A stretch of DNA of 5,520 nucleotides from Christensenellaceae bacterium (GTDB lineage Bacteria > Bacillota > Clostridia > Christensenellales > SZUA-584). Under the pieces are notes generated by a model. That model had not been told where the DNA came from. It did not search any database and saw nothing but the letters and a program-made list of their open reading frames with translations. The translations under genes and the position numbers were made by a program. The stretch is from positions 1 through 5,520 of the forward strand of contig JAAXZP010000022.1 in assembly GCA_012719815.1 (NCBI GenBank), given 5' to 3'. Positions 4,990 through 5,520 of the stretch are shown here, piece after piece; the stretch's first letter is position 1, and every line of letters begins with the position of its first letter.

Positions 4990-5520
4990 ATGAAGAAGAA
5001 TTTAGCGGTCATTTTCGGCGGTCGGACGGTGGAGCACGACATTTCCATCATCACGGCCACCCAGCTGATGCACAGCGTCGATACCAGCAAATACAACGTC
5101 ATTCCGATATACATCGACCGGGACGGCAAATGGTATACCGGCGAGAAGCTGATGAATGTGGGCTACTTCCAGAAGTTTGACCCAAAGACTAAGGGCATAA
5201 AGCGCGTGTTTTTGTCCTGCGCGGCAGACCCTGCGCTGTATGAATACGGCAAAAAGCAGCGTCCCATCTGCACCATCGACGTGGCGATACCCGCCATGCA
5301 CGGCCTGCACGGCGAGGACGGTACGTTGCAGGGCGTGTTCGAGCTGTCCGACATACCGTATTCCAGCGCGGGCGTTGTGGGCTCCGCCGTCGGCATGGAT
5401 AAGATCGTGATGAAGGCGGCGTTCAAGGGCTTCGGATTCCCGGTATTGGATTCGGTGTTCTTCGAGCGCGACGAGTACTATTCTGATGGCGACGCGATAT
5501 TGAACAGGGTGGAGCAGCAG
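4990..5520 (+). CDS. ddl: D-alanine--D-alanine ligase, N-terminal part (runs off the window)
   Basis: The reading frame stays open from ATG at 4990 to the right edge, giving 177 residues of an enzyme usually 300-370 long. Ddl is a cytoplasmic ATP-grasp enzyme that joins two D-alanines for the peptidoglycan stem peptide. Visible marks are VIFGGRTVEHDISIITATQ (7-25), where E15 matches the glutamate that contacts the first D-alanine in E. coli DdlB. They also include AMHGLHGEDGTLQG (102-115), IPYSSAGVVGSAVGMDK (122-138) and then MK at 141-142, leading into the ATP-grasp domain. The omega-loop residues that tell D-Ala-D-Ala from D-Ala-D-Lac or D-Ala-D-Ser ligases lie beyond the edge, so specificity is open. 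It follows the Mur-type ligase by 18 bases, fitting supply of dipeptide to that enzyme. Confidence 0.95.
   Translation, partial: MKKNLAVIFGGRTVEHDISIITATQLMHSVDTSKYNVIPIYIDRDGKWYTGEKLMNVGYFQKFDPKTKGIKRVFLSCAADPALYEYGKKQRPICTIDVAIPAMHGLHGEDGTLQGVFELSDIPYSSAGVVGSAVGMDKIVMKAAFKGFGFPVLDSVFFERDEYYSDGDAILNRVEQQ

Overview
The window reads as a chromosomal stretch from a Gram-positive, Clostridia-like Firmicute with fairly GC-rich coding DNA. The pointers are an FMN riboswitch in front of a RibU-type riboflavin transporter, the tsaE-tsaB-rimI order, a TTG start behind a strong AAGGAG Shine-Dalgarno, SigA-type promoters, and Clostridia-like Mur ligase and Ddl proteins. The exact lineage cannot be fixed from sequence alone. 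All recognised genes lie on the + strand, and the last one runs off the right edge.

Layout. (1) Positions 1-831: an FMN aptamer (36-141), an intrinsic terminator hairpin (161-188) and ribU (220-831) form a self-contained riboflavin-uptake unit. A possible antiterminator (38-45 with 163-170) gives a plausible FMN OFF switch. (2) Positions 832-948: a short regulatory gap with a perfect 16-bp tandem duplication directly next to a good SigA promoter (TTGATT-N17-TATACT). (3) Positions 949-2481: tsaE, tsaB and rimI overlap head to tail. TsaE and TsaB belong to the pathway that makes the N6-threonylcarbamoyladenosine (t6A) modification of tRNA, and RimI is a ribosomal-protein N-terminal acetyltransferase often encoded with them; tsaD does not follow here. 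(4) Positions 2506-5520: a second promoter (TTGTCT-N17-TATAAT) precedes an alpha/beta hydrolase, a membrane-anchored MurF-like ligase and the first 177 codons of a D-alanine--D-alanine ligase.

How the genes fit together. The last three genes look like a peptidoglycan-precursor cassette. Ddl would make the D-Ala-D-Ala (or related) dipeptide, the Mur-type ligase would attach a dipeptide or amino acid to a muropeptide-like acceptor, and the hydrolase has an unknown role. The most interesting object is the Mur ligase. In place of the soluble UDP-sugar-binding N-terminal domain of ordinary MurF it has about five hydrophobic segments, followed by normal-looking ATP-binding central and C-terminal domains. 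This raises the possibility of a ligase working at the membrane, perhaps on a lipid-linked acceptor, which is an inference only.
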